From NCBI RefSeq assembly GCF_000772945.1, contig NZ_JPVN01000005.1, positions 158,807 through 222,806 of the forward strand: DNA of 64,000 bases, in the 5' to 3' direction. Position 1 is the first letter of the stretch. The number at the start of each line of letters is the position of its first letter. The notes below the pieces were generated by a model. That model saw only the letters and a program-made list of their open reading frames with translations, was not told the origin of the DNA and did no database searches. This document shows, piece after piece, positions 18,178 to 26,513 of this stretch. Position numbers and translations under genes: made by a program. Source of the DNA: Ureibacillus manganicus DSM 26584 (GTDB lineage: Bacteria; Bacillota; Bacilli; Bacillales_A; Planococcaceae).

Positions 18178-18849
18178 ATGATGGAATCAAATCAATCGAA
18201 AAAAAATAGTCCTACATTAGGTGCACCAAAGAATTTCCTCATTCCAATTATGCTTTTACATCTACGTGACTGGAATGCGCATGGTTATGAATTGATTGAA
18301 AAACTTACGAAATTTGGAATTAATTCTTTAGATCATGGAAATTTCTATCGTACTTTAAGACAACTTGAAAAAGATTCACTCGTAACATCTGTTTGGGATA
18401 CAACTTCTGGTGGTCCTGCAAAACGCATCTATTCTTTAACAGAAGCTGGAGAACAGTATCTAGATATGTGGGCAGGATCATTAAGTGAATATCAAAAAAT
18501 GTTAAATTCTTTTTTCAACTTATATAATCCATTCAACTTTAATTTCTCCACTACACCTACGAAAAGTAAGCCTGTTAAAGATACGACTGAAACCGTTGAA
18601 AAAGAATCGAAACCAAATGTAGATTCTGTGAACAAAACTGAAAACAATGACGCTTTGACAGAAATTACTGTAGCTAATGAAAAAACAACAATTGAAAAAC
18701 AACAAAAAACGGTAGTTACAAATACTACCGCTACTAAACCAGCTGCTAAAAAAACTACAACTAAACGCACAACTAAGCCTAAAACTCCAAAGACTACTCA
18801 ATCGACAGCAAAAGCATCTGCGAGCTCACAATCAACCGAAAACGATTAA
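18178..18849 (+). CDS. phaQ: PHA-responsive PadR-family repressor PhaQ with long basic tail
   Basis: 223 residues. Residues 18-105 form a PadR-type winged helix (LIPIMLLHLRDWNAHGYELIEKL, FYRTLRQLEKDSLV, GPAKRIYSLTEAGEQYL). PhaQ of B. megaterium represses phaQ and phaP and is released by PHA. That protein is about 146 residues. This one has an extra tail from about 130 to 223, rich in Thr, Lys, Glu and Ala and ending in a histone-H1-like run of AAKK/TTK/PK motifs. ATG after AGTAGGTGAC. It is followed by phaP after 78 bp. Confidence 0.9.
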   Translation: MMESNQSKKNSPTLGAPKNFLIPIMLLHLRDWNAHGYELIEKLTKFGINSLDHGNFYRTLRQLEKDSLVTSVWDTTSGGPAKRIYSLTEAGEQYLDMWAGSLSEYQKMLNSFFNLYNPFNFNFSTTPTKSKPVKDTTETVEKESKPNVDSVNKTENNDALTEITVANEKTTIEKQQKTVVTNTTATKPAAKKTTTKRTTKPKTPKTTQSTAKASASSQSTEND

Positions 18850-18927
18850 TTAGGATGTTATGCAAATTATTGCATTCATTATAAATTGTGAAACTGTTTT
18901 TAAAATTAAAGGAGGATTACAAAGATT
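18850..18927 (+). promoter_or_regulatory. phaQ-phaP gap with ATGCAA palindrome
   Basis: A perfect inverted repeat ATGCAA-ATTA-TTGCAT (18860-18875) sits just before a TATAAA-like -10. It may be an operator for a separate phaP promoter, since phaP in B. megaterium has its own promoter. Confidence 0.45.
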
Positions 18928-19422
18928 ATGGCAAATGAACAACTTGCAAAAAACGTCGATTTTTTATGGGATGGTTGGTTTAACAGTCTAAAATCATTCC
19001 AACAGCTTCAAGATGATATTGAAAACAAAACTTTACAAGCTTTTAACTATCAAAAAGAATTACTTGATTCAACTGTTTCTACGTTACAAACAATTGAAAA
19101 CGAATCTAAAAAGGCTTCAAAAGAGTACCAAGAGAAATTACAAAGCACTTTTAATGAATTAAACAAAAATGGCCAAATGGATCAAGTATCAAACTGGATT
19201 GAAAGTGTTCAAGAAATTACTGACAAAGCTCAACATTTAGCTTGGAAGCCTAGCAACACAATTTTCGAACTTATCACAACTTCTCAATTGAATTGGGAAG
19301 CTACAGTTAAAAACGTACTTGACCAACAAAAACATGAGCGTGATGAAACATTCACTAAAATTGAAGAGTTAACTTCACAAATGAAAGAAACTCACAAAAA
19401 ATTATTAGCGGTTAACGAATAA
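18928..19422 (+). CDS. phaP: Phasin PhaP, PHA granule surface protein
   Basis: A 164-residue all-helical amphipathic protein that coats PHA granules and controls their size and number. Its composition (Gln, Lys, Glu, Asn, no Cys) and opening segment VDFLWDGWFNSLKSFQQLQDDIENKTLQAF fit Bacillus PhaP. AAAGGAGG lies about 11 nt upstream of the ATG. Downstream of phaQ and followed by a strong terminator. Confidence 0.92.
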   Translation: MANEQLAKNVDFLWDGWFNSLKSFQQLQDDIENKTLQAFNYQKELLDSTVSTLQTIENESKKASKEYQEKLQSTFNELNKNGQMDQVSNWIESVQEITDKAQHLAWKPSNTIFELITTSQLNWEATVKNVLDQQKHERDETFTKIEELTSQMKETHKKLLAVNE

Positions 19423-19470
19423 CTCGAATTCGTTAACATTGTGTACCCCCTGAAATACACATAAATAATT

Positions 19471-19505
19471 ATCCCTACCCCAAATTGTGAGGTAGGGATT
19501 TTTTT
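19471..19505 (+). terminator. Terminator of phaP
   Basis: Perfect ATCCCTACC / GGTAGGGAT stem followed by TTTTTT. Confidence 0.9.
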
Positions 19506-19550
19506 CTATTTAATTTTGTCTCGCTATCTATTAGAAAGGTAATCACTCCT

Positions 19551-19979
19551 CTAGTAGGTTAAATGCTTAATCGGCTTCAACCAGCCACATTCTGATTCTT
19601 CTTTATTAAATGCTAAGAACGAATCATTAATCTGTCCTAGAGATTGAAACAGGTCTAAATCGAGCATACGTGAGCCTTCACATACAGCTTCGATATAATA
19701 TTTACGCAGTTTTATTTTTATTTCACCTTTTAGTTGATGTTCGATTTTCAGTACTTCACCTGTAAATGACGTATTTGGGAATCGATCTTGTAAATGTTCA
19801 AGGATATGGCCTTTCACACTCGATTCCTCTAACGGCTCGCATATAAAACTGAGTTGCCTGCTTACAGAGGACTCTTTTACTTCATCTGTTGTACGTACCA
19901 TTTCTAAAAGCATGCGTTCTCTACCAAAAATAAATGACTGATATTCTTTTCTTATATTAAAAATTGAATAAATTCTCAT
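19551..19979 (-). CDS. sirA: Sporulation inhibitor of replication SirA (YneE)
   Basis: SirA binds domain I of DnaA and blocks replication initiation at the onset of sporulation. 142 residues. I identify it by the N-terminal SFIFGRERMLLEM segment, the C-terminal SFLAFNKEESECGWLKPIKHL, the size, and its conserved place between tkt and yneF in Bacillus. AAAGGAGGA is upstream of the ATG. Here it is separated from tkt by about 8.4 kb (lia operon and chemoreceptors) and from yneF by the PHA genes. Function follows from the family. Confidence 0.8.
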   Translation of the reverse strand: MRIYSIFNIRKEYQSFIFGRERMLLEMVRTTDEVKESSVSRQLSFICEPLEESSVKGHILEHLQDRFPNTSFTGEVLKIEHQLKGEIKIKLRKYYIEAVCEGSRMLDLDLFQSLGQINDSFLAFNKEESECGWLKPIKHLTY

Positions 19980-20080
19980 ATGGATTTGTCCTCCTTTCCT
20001 TAATTGCTATTATACATAAACTATTCTGAATATTTTGTCACATACTGTCATGAGTTCAGTTCTATTTTTGTCAAAATACC

Positions 20081-20215
20081 GGATACAGTGAAACTTCCAT
20101 CAGTGGAGGATCTTTTCACTCCGCTGATGGTTAGTTGAACCAATCGGGGTATTAGCGTCCGTTAACTCCCCCCTATCTTTTTCAGGAGGAGTTTTACGGA
20201 CGGTTATACCGGGAG
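20081..20215 (+). ncRNA. Structured intergenic element with two strong hairpins
   Basis: Hairpin 1 pairs CCATCAGTGGAG (20097-20108) with CTCCGCTGATGG (20119-20130), 12 bp with one wobble. After a single-stranded TTAGTTGAACCAATC, hairpin 2 spans 20148-20210 with three matching helices: GGTAT/ATACC, CGTCCGT/ACGGACG and ACTCC/GGAGT, separated by small internal loops. It is not a simple terminator because no T run follows. It lies upstream of the lia operon. I cannot name it. It could be a leader RNA or a dispersed repeat. Confidence 0.6.
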
Positions 20216-20243
20216 AAACTCATAAATAGCACTGTATTCCTAG

Positions 20244-20271
20244 TTCGACTCAGTCTCAAGACCTAGTTGAA
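20244..20271 (+). promoter_or_regulatory. Candidate LiaR operator upstream of liaI
   Basis: Imperfect palindrome of 13-2-13 bp: TTCGACTCAGTCT-CA-AGACCTAGTTGAA, 10 of 13 positions matching. It is about 75 bp upstream of the liaI start, in the place where the response regulator LiaR binds in B. subtilis. Binding by this LiaR is inferred. Confidence 0.55.
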
Positions 20272-20346
20272 AATCCATTTACAGTCCGTTTTAGAAAAAT
20301 CGTGAGGAAGGTAACATAAAGGTATCAACGAAAGGAGTTAACGAAA

Positions 20347-20703
20347 ATGAAAAAACTATTATTATTAATTGCCGGAGGAATTACTTTCATCATTGCAATT
20401 GCGATGGTTGGTCCAATTATTGGTCTTGCGTTTTCAGCGCTATTAATCTTCCTTGCAATGCACTTCTATGTAAAAAGTAAGACAACTTTTTCAAAAGTTA
20501 TGTGGATTATCTTAGGAATTATCGGTGTACTATCTGCTATCTCGAATATTCCAGCGGTTATCGGAATTGTCGCAATCGTCGTTCTATATGTACTTTATAA
20601 AAAATGGAAAGACGAAGATGTAAAAGTTGACTTCCCAAAAACAACTAAAAAAGACGATCCATTTACAAACTTTGAAAGAGAATGGTCAAACTTAACTAAA
20701 TAA
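20347..20703 (+). CDS. liaI: LiaI-like membrane protein
   Basis: 118 residues. The N-terminal 85 residues make about four hydrophobic segments, and a charged cytosolic tail follows. First gene of the lia operon. In B. subtilis LiaI anchors the PspA homologue LiaH at the membrane under envelope stress. ATG after GAAAGGAG. The assignment depends mainly on position before liaH and overall shape, because LiaI sequences diverge fast. Confidence 0.8.
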   Translation: MKKLLLLIAGGITFIIAIAMVGPIIGLAFSALLIFLAMHFYVKSKTTFSKVMWIILGIIGVLSAISNIPAVIGIVAIVVLYVLYKKWKDEDVKVDFPKTTKKDDPFTNFEREWSNLTK

Positions 20704-20704
20704 C

Positions 20705-20731
20705 AGTAGGGGTGGAATCCCCTCCCCTACT
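20705..20731 (+). other. Intercistronic hairpin between liaI and liaH
   Basis: AGTAGGGG / CCCCTACT, 8-bp GC-rich stem with no T run. It may stabilise or process the mRNA without ending it. Confidence 0.55.
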
Positions 20732-20762
20732 ACAACTTTAACTACGAGGAGAGAATAAAAAA

Positions 20763-21419
20763 ATGACAAGTTTATTAACAAGATTTAAGTACCAAATTCA
20801 AGCGGATTTACACGAGTTGTTTGACAAAAAAGAAAATAAAAACCCAATCGCCATGCTAAACCAATACATTCGTGAAGCAGAAAAACAAACAGAACAAACA
20901 GGTAAACTTCTTCAAAGACAAGTGGAATTAAAAGACAAACTCGATCGCGAATTAAAAGAAACAGCAACTATGTTGGAAAAACGTTCTGCCCAACTAGTGC
21001 TTGCATTAGAATCAAATGAAGCAGATTTAATTGCTTTTGCTGAGCAAGAAGTTGCAGTTTACAAAGTGCGCAAAGAAACTTTAATTACTAGTCTAGAGAC
21101 TGCGAAAGTTCAAGTTTTCGAGCTTGAAAGCAAATATGAAACAATGAAACATAAAATTAAAGATATGAAAGTTCGTCAATTGCAGTTGATGGGGAAAGAA
21201 AATGTAGTCCGTGCACATCACAAAATGGATCATGTCATTGAATCTAAAAATGATGTAAGTTTTGAAGACATTTCAGCTTATATTGACCATCTATCAACTA
21301 AAATTGATAAAAAATATGAAGTAACAATGCTAGAAACACGTTTGGCACAACTAGAAAAAAATAAAGCAGTTTCGACACCTACATTACAAGTAGAAACTTC
21401 TAACGAACAAGCAATGTAA
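20763..21419 (+). CDS. liaH: Phage-shock protein A homologue LiaH
   Basis: A 218-residue PspA/IM30 family protein that forms large oligomers protecting the membrane against damage such as bacitracin or daptomycin. Nearly all helical coiled coil, with the family opening LLTRFKYQIQADLHELFDK and NPIAMLNQYIREAE. ATG after GAGGAGAG. It follows liaI by 59 bp and precedes an attenuator-like hairpin before liaF. Confidence 0.92.
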   Translation: MTSLLTRFKYQIQADLHELFDKKENKNPIAMLNQYIREAEKQTEQTGKLLQRQVELKDKLDRELKETATMLEKRSAQLVLALESNEADLIAFAEQEVAVYKVRKETLITSLETAKVQVFELESKYETMKHKIKDMKVRQLQLMGKENVVRAHHKMDHVIESKNDVSFEDISAYIDHLSTKIDKKYEVTMLETRLAQLEKNKAVSTPTLQVETSNEQAM

Positions 21420-21430
21420 TGGTATAATTA

Positions 21431-21478
21431 GTAAGAATATTAAGGAGAAAGCAGCTTTTACGCTTTCTCTCTTCTTAC
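21431..21478 (+). terminator. Attenuator-like hairpin between liaH and liaF
   Basis: GTAAGA...GAGAAAGC pairs with GCTTTCTC...TCTTAC. The stem is strong but not followed by a T run. It would let liaIH mRNA accumulate above liaFSR, as in B. subtilis where most transcripts stop after liaH. Confidence 0.55.
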
Positions 21479-21515
21479 GTTAACGCACTCACATGATATA
21501 AAGGAGGTACCTGAT

Positions 21516-22199
21516 ATGAACAAATTTACAACCGACCAACTGACAACTGGACTCATTATTTTACTTTTAATTGTATTTGCTGAGCTAACTGTTTTTAATA
21601 ACGGTGGTGCCTTCCTTCTTATCATTAGTGGATTTTTACTCTATTTTAGTTTTAAAAAGCGTAATAAAATTATGTTTTGGGTTGGCTGTTTCTTTGCCTT
21701 TTTAGCGGTTTTAAACGTAACTTCTTTGCGATTATTTGTCATCGCTACCCTAATTTACATGCTCTATAAGCAATATAAAAAACCACAGGATGACATTATT
21801 GTAGATGGAGCAGCTTTTGAAAAAGGCGCAATACATAAAAATGATTTGATTGGGTCAATATCTCCCCCACTAGAAGCATACAAATGGCAAGACGTTCATA
21901 TTCAGCGGTTTCTCGGTAACATTACGATTGATACGACACAAACGATATTGCCTGTAGGGACATCGGTTATTACGATTCGTCAATCCATTGGGAAAGTGAC
22001 AGTCGTTGTTCCTTACGATATTCCGTTCCGATTACAATATTCGACGATTTTAGGTGAGGTCAAACTCCCCGGGAAACCATCGAAACGATTAATGAATGAA
22101 AATCTACTTATTACTGATGGTGAAGCCGATGGAGCAAAACGAAAACTCGTCATCCACGTTGCAACCTGGTTAGGTGATGTGGAGGTGGTCAGACAATGA
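21516..22199 (+). CDS. liaF: LiaF, inhibitor of the LiaSR system
   Basis: 227 residues. The N-terminal half has about four short membrane segments. The C-terminal half is a conserved cytosolic beta domain (HIQRFLGNITIDTTQTILPVGTS, GKVTVVVPYDIP, LGEVKLPG, TWLGDVEVVR). LiaF keeps the kinase LiaS inactive without stress. Start follows AAAGGAGGT. It overlaps liaS by 4 bp (ATGA). Confidence 0.92.
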   Translation: MNKFTTDQLTTGLIILLLIVFAELTVFNNGGAFLLIISGFLLYFSFKKRNKIMFWVGCFFAFLAVLNVTSLRLFVIATLIYMLYKQYKKPQDDIIVDGAAFEKGAIHKNDLIGSISPPLEAYKWQDVHIQRFLGNITIDTTQTILPVGTSVITIRQSIGKVTVVVPYDIPFRLQYSTILGEVKLPGKPSKRLMNENLLITDGEADGAKRKLVIHVATWLGDVEVVRQ

Positions 22200-23269
22200 T
22201 TGCATTTGTCATTCGTACTTTTACAATGTTTATGCTACTGAGCACGATGATGTTTATGTTCTTTTTTATCCTCCTTGGTGAACCTGTCGAAGAAACATTC
22301 CGACCACTTTGGGAAGATCGCTATGAGAACATGCCGATCGTTGCCTATTTCGTTATTGCGATTTTTGTTATAAGTTGTGTGATCAGCATTTGGATGGCGA
22401 TTGCCTCAAAGACAAGAGAAACTTTGGCAATCAAATATGTGAAACAGTTAGTTGACCCAGAGTTCTCATTGGAAAAGAAGCGAAATATTCCAAGAGCTTT
22501 AAGAAAAGCATTACTTCAAACAAGTGAACTTATCGAAACCCAGCGCAACAGCTTACAAAAGCTAACAAATGAAAGAGTGGACTCAAACGATGTCATTATT
22601 CAAGAACGAATTGTTCAAGAAAGACAACGTTTAGCTCGCGAACTTCACGATTCTGTTTCACAACAATTATTTGCCGCATCAATGTTACTATCGGCATTAA
22701 CCGAACAAGGCCAAGGCGATGAAAAATCTCAAAAGACACTCCAGCAAGTGGAGAAAATCGTTCAACAAGCACAACTTGAGATGAGAGCGTTACTTCTTCA
22801 TTTACGCCCTATTGCACTTCGCAACAATACACTTGCAGAAGGTTTAACAGGGCTTGTGATTGAATTAAAACAGAAGGTTAATTTTGTAATAGACTATAAC
22901 ATTGAAGAAATTGTACTTTCAAAGGCAGAGGAAGATCATTTATTCCGCATTGCACAAGAAGCATTATCAAATACATTACGCCATTCAAAAGCAACAGAGG
23001 TTGAATTGTTACTAATCGCACGCGAAAATATCGCAATTTTACGTATTCAAGATAATGGTCGTGGTTTTAATGTTGAGGATGATAGTAAAACGACTTCTTA
23101 TGGGTTGAAAAATATTGCTGAACGCGCAGTTGAAATTGGATGTACCTATAAGATTGTATCTGTTCCTGACGAAGGGACGATTGTGGAAGTGAAGGTACCA
23201 TTAAAGAATCGTACTATAACGGCTGAACCTTTGAAACTAGAAGATGCTTCTGAAAGTGATTCTATGTAA
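22196..23269 (+). CDS. liaS: Sensor histidine kinase LiaS/VraS
   Basis: 357 residues. Two membrane segments (about 6-28 and 49-70) with a short extracellular loop, the layout of intramembrane-sensing kinases. The HisKA_3 domain has H151 in ARELHDSVSQQLFA. The HATPase domain has RIAQEALSNTLRHS, DNGRGF and GLKNIAERA. It phosphorylates LiaR in response to cell-wall antibiotics. Translationally coupled to liaF. Confidence 0.93.
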   Translation: MIAFVIRTFTMFMLLSTMMFMFFFILLGEPVEETFRPLWEDRYENMPIVAYFVIAIFVISCVISIWMAIASKTRETLAIKYVKQLVDPEFSLEKKRNIPRALRKALLQTSELIETQRNSLQKLTNERVDSNDVIIQERIVQERQRLARELHDSVSQQLFAASMLLSALTEQGQGDEKSQKTLQQVEKIVQQAQLEMRALLLHLRPIALRNNTLAEGLTGLVIELKQKVNFVIDYNIEEIVLSKAEEDHLFRIAQEALSNTLRHSKATEVELLLIARENIAILRIQDNGRGFNVEDDSKTTSYGLKNIAERAVEIGCTYKIVSVPDEGTIVEVKVPLKNRTITAEPLKLEDASESDSM

Positions 23270-23293
23270 TATTTTTTAGATTGGGGTGGGAAA

Positions 23294-23929
23294 ATGATTA
23301 ATGTGTTGATTGTGGATGATCATGAAATGGTGCGGATTGGGGTTTCTGCTTATCTATCAGCGCAACCTGATATGACAGTTGTCGGTGAAGCAGAAAACGG
23401 CAAAGAAGCTGTGGAATTGGCATTGAGCTTGCGTCCAGATTTAATTTTAATGGATAATGTAATGCCTGTCATGACCGGTGCCGAAGCAACTGCTGAGATT
23501 TTGAAACAATGGCCAGATGCCAAGATTATGATGGTCACCAGTTTCCTAGATGATGATAAAGTATACCCTGCCCTTGAAGCAGGTGCAGTTAGCTATATCT
23601 TGAAAACGTCTAATGCGAAGCAAATTGCTGATGCAATACGAAAGACGATGAGCGGTGAATCCGTTTTAGAGCCTGAGGTTACGACGAAGATGATGCAAAG
23701 AATGCGCTCCAATACAACAGTTGCTTTACATGAACAATTAACGGATCGCGAAATGGAAGTCCTACTTCTTGTAGCACAAGGCAAAACGAATCAAGAAATC
23801 GCAGATGAATTATTTATTGCTTTAAAAACTGTTAAAACACATGTAAGTAACATTTTAGCGAAGCTAGATGTTCAAGATCGTACCCAAGCAGTTGTGTATG
23901 CGTTTCACAATGGATTGGTGAAAAAATAA
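23294..23929 (+). CDS. liaR: Response regulator LiaR/VraR (NarL family)
   Basis: 211 residues. Receiver domain with phosphoacceptor D54 (LILMDNVMP), acidic pocket VDDH at 7-10, and K in YILKTSNA. The C-terminal LuxR-type helix-turn-helix [22 protein letters not shown]...[12 protein letters not shown] follows. Activates the lia operon. Last gene of liaIH-FSR. liaG of B. subtilis is absent. A hairpin array follows directly. Confidence 0.93.
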   Translation: MINVLIVDDHEMVRIGVSAYLSAQPDMTVVGEAENGKEAVELALSLRPDLILMDNVMPVMTGAEATAEILKQWPDAKIMMVTSFLDDDKVYPALEAGAVSYILKTSNAKQIADAIRKTMSGESVLEPEVTTKMMQRMRSNTTVALHEQLTDREMEVLLLVAQGKTNQEIADELFIALKTVKTHVSNILAKLDVQDRTQAVVYAFHNGLVKK

Positions 23930-23966
23930 ATAAAATATAATCGATGTAATTGATCAAATTGAATTT

Positions 23967-24345
23967 ATGAAGCGGCTTCGGGGACAAATTTTCCGATATT
24001 TTCTGTTTTTTGTCCTCGAGATGAGGTTTCGAGGACAAGTATATGTAATTTTTGGCTTTTTTGTCCTCGAGACGTGGTTTCGAGGACAAGTTTATGTAAT
24101 TTCTGGCTTTTTTGTCCTCGAGACGCGGTTTCGAGGACAAGTTTATGTAATTACTGGATTTTTTGTCCTCGAGACGCGTCTCGAAGACACTTTTCTTATA
24201 GTTTCAGTCTTTTTGTCCTCGAGATGCGGTTTCGAGGACAAGTTTACGAAAATTTTAGTTTTTTTGTTCTCGAAAGTGGGTTTCGAGAACGAATTTCCGT
24301 TATTTTCAGTTTTTCTGTCCTCGAGAAGCCACATTACTGATACAA
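23967..24345. repeat. Tandem array B: 50-51 bp hairpin repeat, about 8 units
   Basis: The GTCCTCGAG marker occurs at 24012, 24063, 24114, 24165, 24215, 24266 (degenerate) and 24317, a period of 50-51 bp. The hairpin core TTGTCCTCGAG...TTCGAGGACAA is the same as array A 12 kb away, but the linkers differ (TTTATGTAATTTCTGGC). Located between convergent liaR and the chemoreceptor gene. The frames inside have no start signals and I do not call them genes. Confidence 0.88.
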
Positions 24346-24383
24346 CGTAAAAAATTGGCAAGCTAGATTCCCATAAATAACCA

Positions 24384-24421
24384 CAAAAAACGGATGCACA
24401 CCCCCTGCATCCGTCTATTTT
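24384..24421. terminator. Bidirectional terminator after chemoreceptor 1
   Basis: ACGGATGCA / TGCATCCGT stem with A-rich and T-rich flanks, placed between the array and the chemoreceptor stop. Confidence 0.88.
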
Positions 24422-24422
24422 T

Positions 24423-26105
24423 TTATAAATTAAAATGCCTAACCTCTATTTGTAGTGTTTCAGCTAACTTCGTTAATGATTGAGAATTGAATGCAATCTC
24501 TTCATTTGCTTGCAGATGCTGCTCGGTTGCAGCACTCGTTTCATTGGAAAGTGAAGCGACATCCTTCGCATAGGCTTGTACTCGTATAATACTTTCTTTT
24601 ACTGAATTAGTCAGCTGTTTAATTTCTCTAATAGCATTTGTAACTGTTTCTGCTTTAATAATGACGTCATTAACACTATCTTTAACGTTAGTAAATACTT
24701 GTAAGGATTCTTGCGTTTTGTTGATTCCTTCATTCACTTTGGATCCACCATTTGTTACAGATTGAACTGCTTCCATACTTGCCAATTGAATTTGTTTTAC
24801 CATTTCATTAATTTGTTTTGCTGAATTTTTGGACTGCTCTGCTAGTTTCTTTACCTCATTAGCAACAACTGCAAAACCTTTTCCGTAGTCTCCAGCACGT
24901 GCTGCCTCAATCGCTGCATTTAATGCTAGTAAATTTGTTTGTTCTGAAATATCTGTTATTAAGGAAGTAATATGGTGTATGGCACTAGATTTTGTTTCCA
25001 TATTTTTTATCATTTCAGTCGTCTCATTAAACGTTTGGTGAATCAAATCCATTTGCATCACAACTTCTGTAACTACTTCAGAACCTTTCACTACGTATTT
25101 GTGAACTGATTCCGTTGAGTGAATCATTTCCTCATTACTCTTTGCGATTTGACTTACACTAGAATCAAGACTTTCCAACTGATCGACAGATGTTTGCATT
25201 AAGTGTACTTGTTGTTCACTCGTAGTTAATTGTTTTTCCGTAGTCGTTGCAACCATTTGTGATGAAGCTAAAGTTTCTTGAGAGGTAGCGGATAATGTTT
25301 CTGCACTCGTTGTTAGGTGGGCAGAAGAATCACGAACTCTTTGGACAATCTGACGTAAATCTGCGAGCATTTTGTTGTACGTTTGAGCCATGATCCCCAC
25401 TTCATCACGACTTTTAATATGAAGTTCTTCAATCGATAAGTTCCCTTTCGCAATTTCTTCAAGTCCAGATGTCACTTTTCTTATTGGGTTCGTAATATAA
25501 ATGCCCATTGCTGTAGCAATACCAAGGCCTAAAATAATGCAAATCATTGTAATGATTAATACGAGAATAAACGACCTCGCCTGATATGAATTTATATCAG
25601 CTTTCACTTGTTGTATATTTTGATTTTCTAAATCTATTAACTGACTAATTTGTGAAGTAATCGTATCATTATTTTCTTTCATTGTATTTAATGCATCACT
25701 TAGATCTCTGCCACTTGACTTAAGGGAAATAATTTGATCGGCAGATTTATAAAACCAACTTGTCGAGGATTCCAGAGCAATGATAATATCTGCAATGCTT
25801 TTGTCTTTTGTTAATGCTTTCAGTGTGGCAATTGCTAAAAACCCATCATTTTGCGCATTTTTAATATCTACAATGGATCTCGGATTTTCTAATGTAATAT
25901 ATTCAAAGACTGAGACTTCCGCCTCATTTTGTAATATCTCTATTTCTTTTCCTAGATTAATCTTTTCTACCTCAATATCTAGTATATTTTGATATCGATT
26001 GGTAAGATCATTAATTGTAAATAACGATACGATACTTATAGCTAATAGTAAAAATAAGACGAATCCAAACCCAATCCATAGTTTTTTACGAATCGAAAAC
26101 TTCAT
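24423..26105 (-). CDS. Methyl-accepting chemotaxis protein 1
   Basis: 560 residues. Transmembrane helix 1 (about 9-30), an extracellular four-helix-bundle sensor of about 150 residues, helix 2 near 170-195, a HAMP domain ([19 protein letters not shown]), then the cytoplasmic signalling hairpin with the invariant tip [21 protein letters not shown]. It senses an unknown ligand and signals to CheA/CheW. I give the ATG at 26105. A GTG at 26111 is better spaced from GAGGAG and is possible. Paralogous to the receptor encoded next. Confidence 0.9.
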   Translation of the reverse strand: MKFSIRKKLWIGFGFVLFLLLAISIVSLFTINDLTNRYQNILDIEVEKINLGKEIEILQNEAEVSVFEYITLENPRSIVDIKNAQNDGFLAIATLKALTKDKSIADIIIALESSTSWFYKSADQIISLKSSGRDLSDALNTMKENNDTITSQISQLIDLENQNIQQVKADINSYQARSFILVLIITMICIILGLGIATAMGIYITNPIRKVTSGLEEIAKGNLSIEELHIKSRDEVGIMAQTYNKMLADLRQIVQRVRDSSAHLTTSAETLSATSQETLASSQMVATTTEKQLTTSEQQVHLMQTSVDQLESLDSSVSQIAKSNEEMIHSTESVHKYVVKGSEVVTEVVMQMDLIHQTFNETTEMIKNMETKSSAIHHITSLITDISEQTNLLALNAAIEAARAGDYGKGFAVVANEVKKLAEQSKNSAKQINEMVKQIQLASMEAVQSVTNGGSKVNEGINKTQESLQVFTNVKDSVNDVIIKAETVTNAIREIKQLTNSVKESIIRVQAYAKDVASLSNETSAATEQHLQANEEIAFNSQSLTKLAETLQIEVRHFNL

Positions 26106-26162
26106 ACACACACCACTCTCCTCAGTTATTATAATATTAAAAATTTTCAGTAAAAATAGCAA

Positions 26163-26474
26163 GTAGATAGGTGAATAGTTTCATAATCAAATTCGCCAAG
26201 GCGAATTTGTGCCCAAATTTTATCGAGCTTATGCCAACAAAATCCATTTTGCGACGAGGAGCTACGGCACCGCAGGAGCAGGATGTTGGTCACTCAGACG
26301 TTGCCACAGGACGTGGCGCTCTTAGTCTGAGTTCAATTATTAAACCTTTAAAAATCTGTGGCATCCGCCGGAGGCTTTAACTTCATTCAGTCTAGGCTTA
26401 CACTACCACGGAGTGCTAATCCTTTCCAATTAACTCTCTATTTATGAAAGTATTAACTCTTACTGAATGAAGTT
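26163..26474. repeat. GC-richer intergenic repeat element with several palindromes
   Basis: Contains AAATTCGCC-AA-GGCGAATTT (26189-26208), a nested palindrome ACTCAGAC/GTCTGAGT around GCCAC/GTGGC (26292-26332), and terminal inverted copies AACTTCATTCAGT (26379-26391) and ACTGAATGAAGTT (26462-26474). Composition differs from the AT-rich surroundings. I recall similar 'CATCCGCCGGAGGCTTTAACTTCAT' segments as dispersed repeats in Lysinibacillus-type genomes. Non-coding; possibly a miniature mobile element. Confidence 0.6.
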
Positions 26475-26504
26475 AAAAAAAGCCTACAACAAACTCTGTA
26501 GGCT
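26474..26504 (-). terminator. Terminator of chemoreceptor 2
   Basis: AGCCTACA / TGTAGGCT stem followed on the minus strand by TTTTTTT. Its left side abuts the inverted end of the repeat element. Confidence 0.88.
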
Positions 26505-26513
26505 AGATTTTGA

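Noticed and set aside
18492..18801. Minus-strand frames opposite the phaQ tail
   Set aside because: Mirror of the low-complexity Thr/Lys coding region.
23832..24361. Open frames through array B
   Set aside because: Same artefact of a period near 51 bp; no start signals and overlap with liaR or the array hairpins.
26171..26380. 69-residue frame in the palindrome-rich element
   Set aside because: Lies inside a non-coding repeat and has no ribosome binding site.
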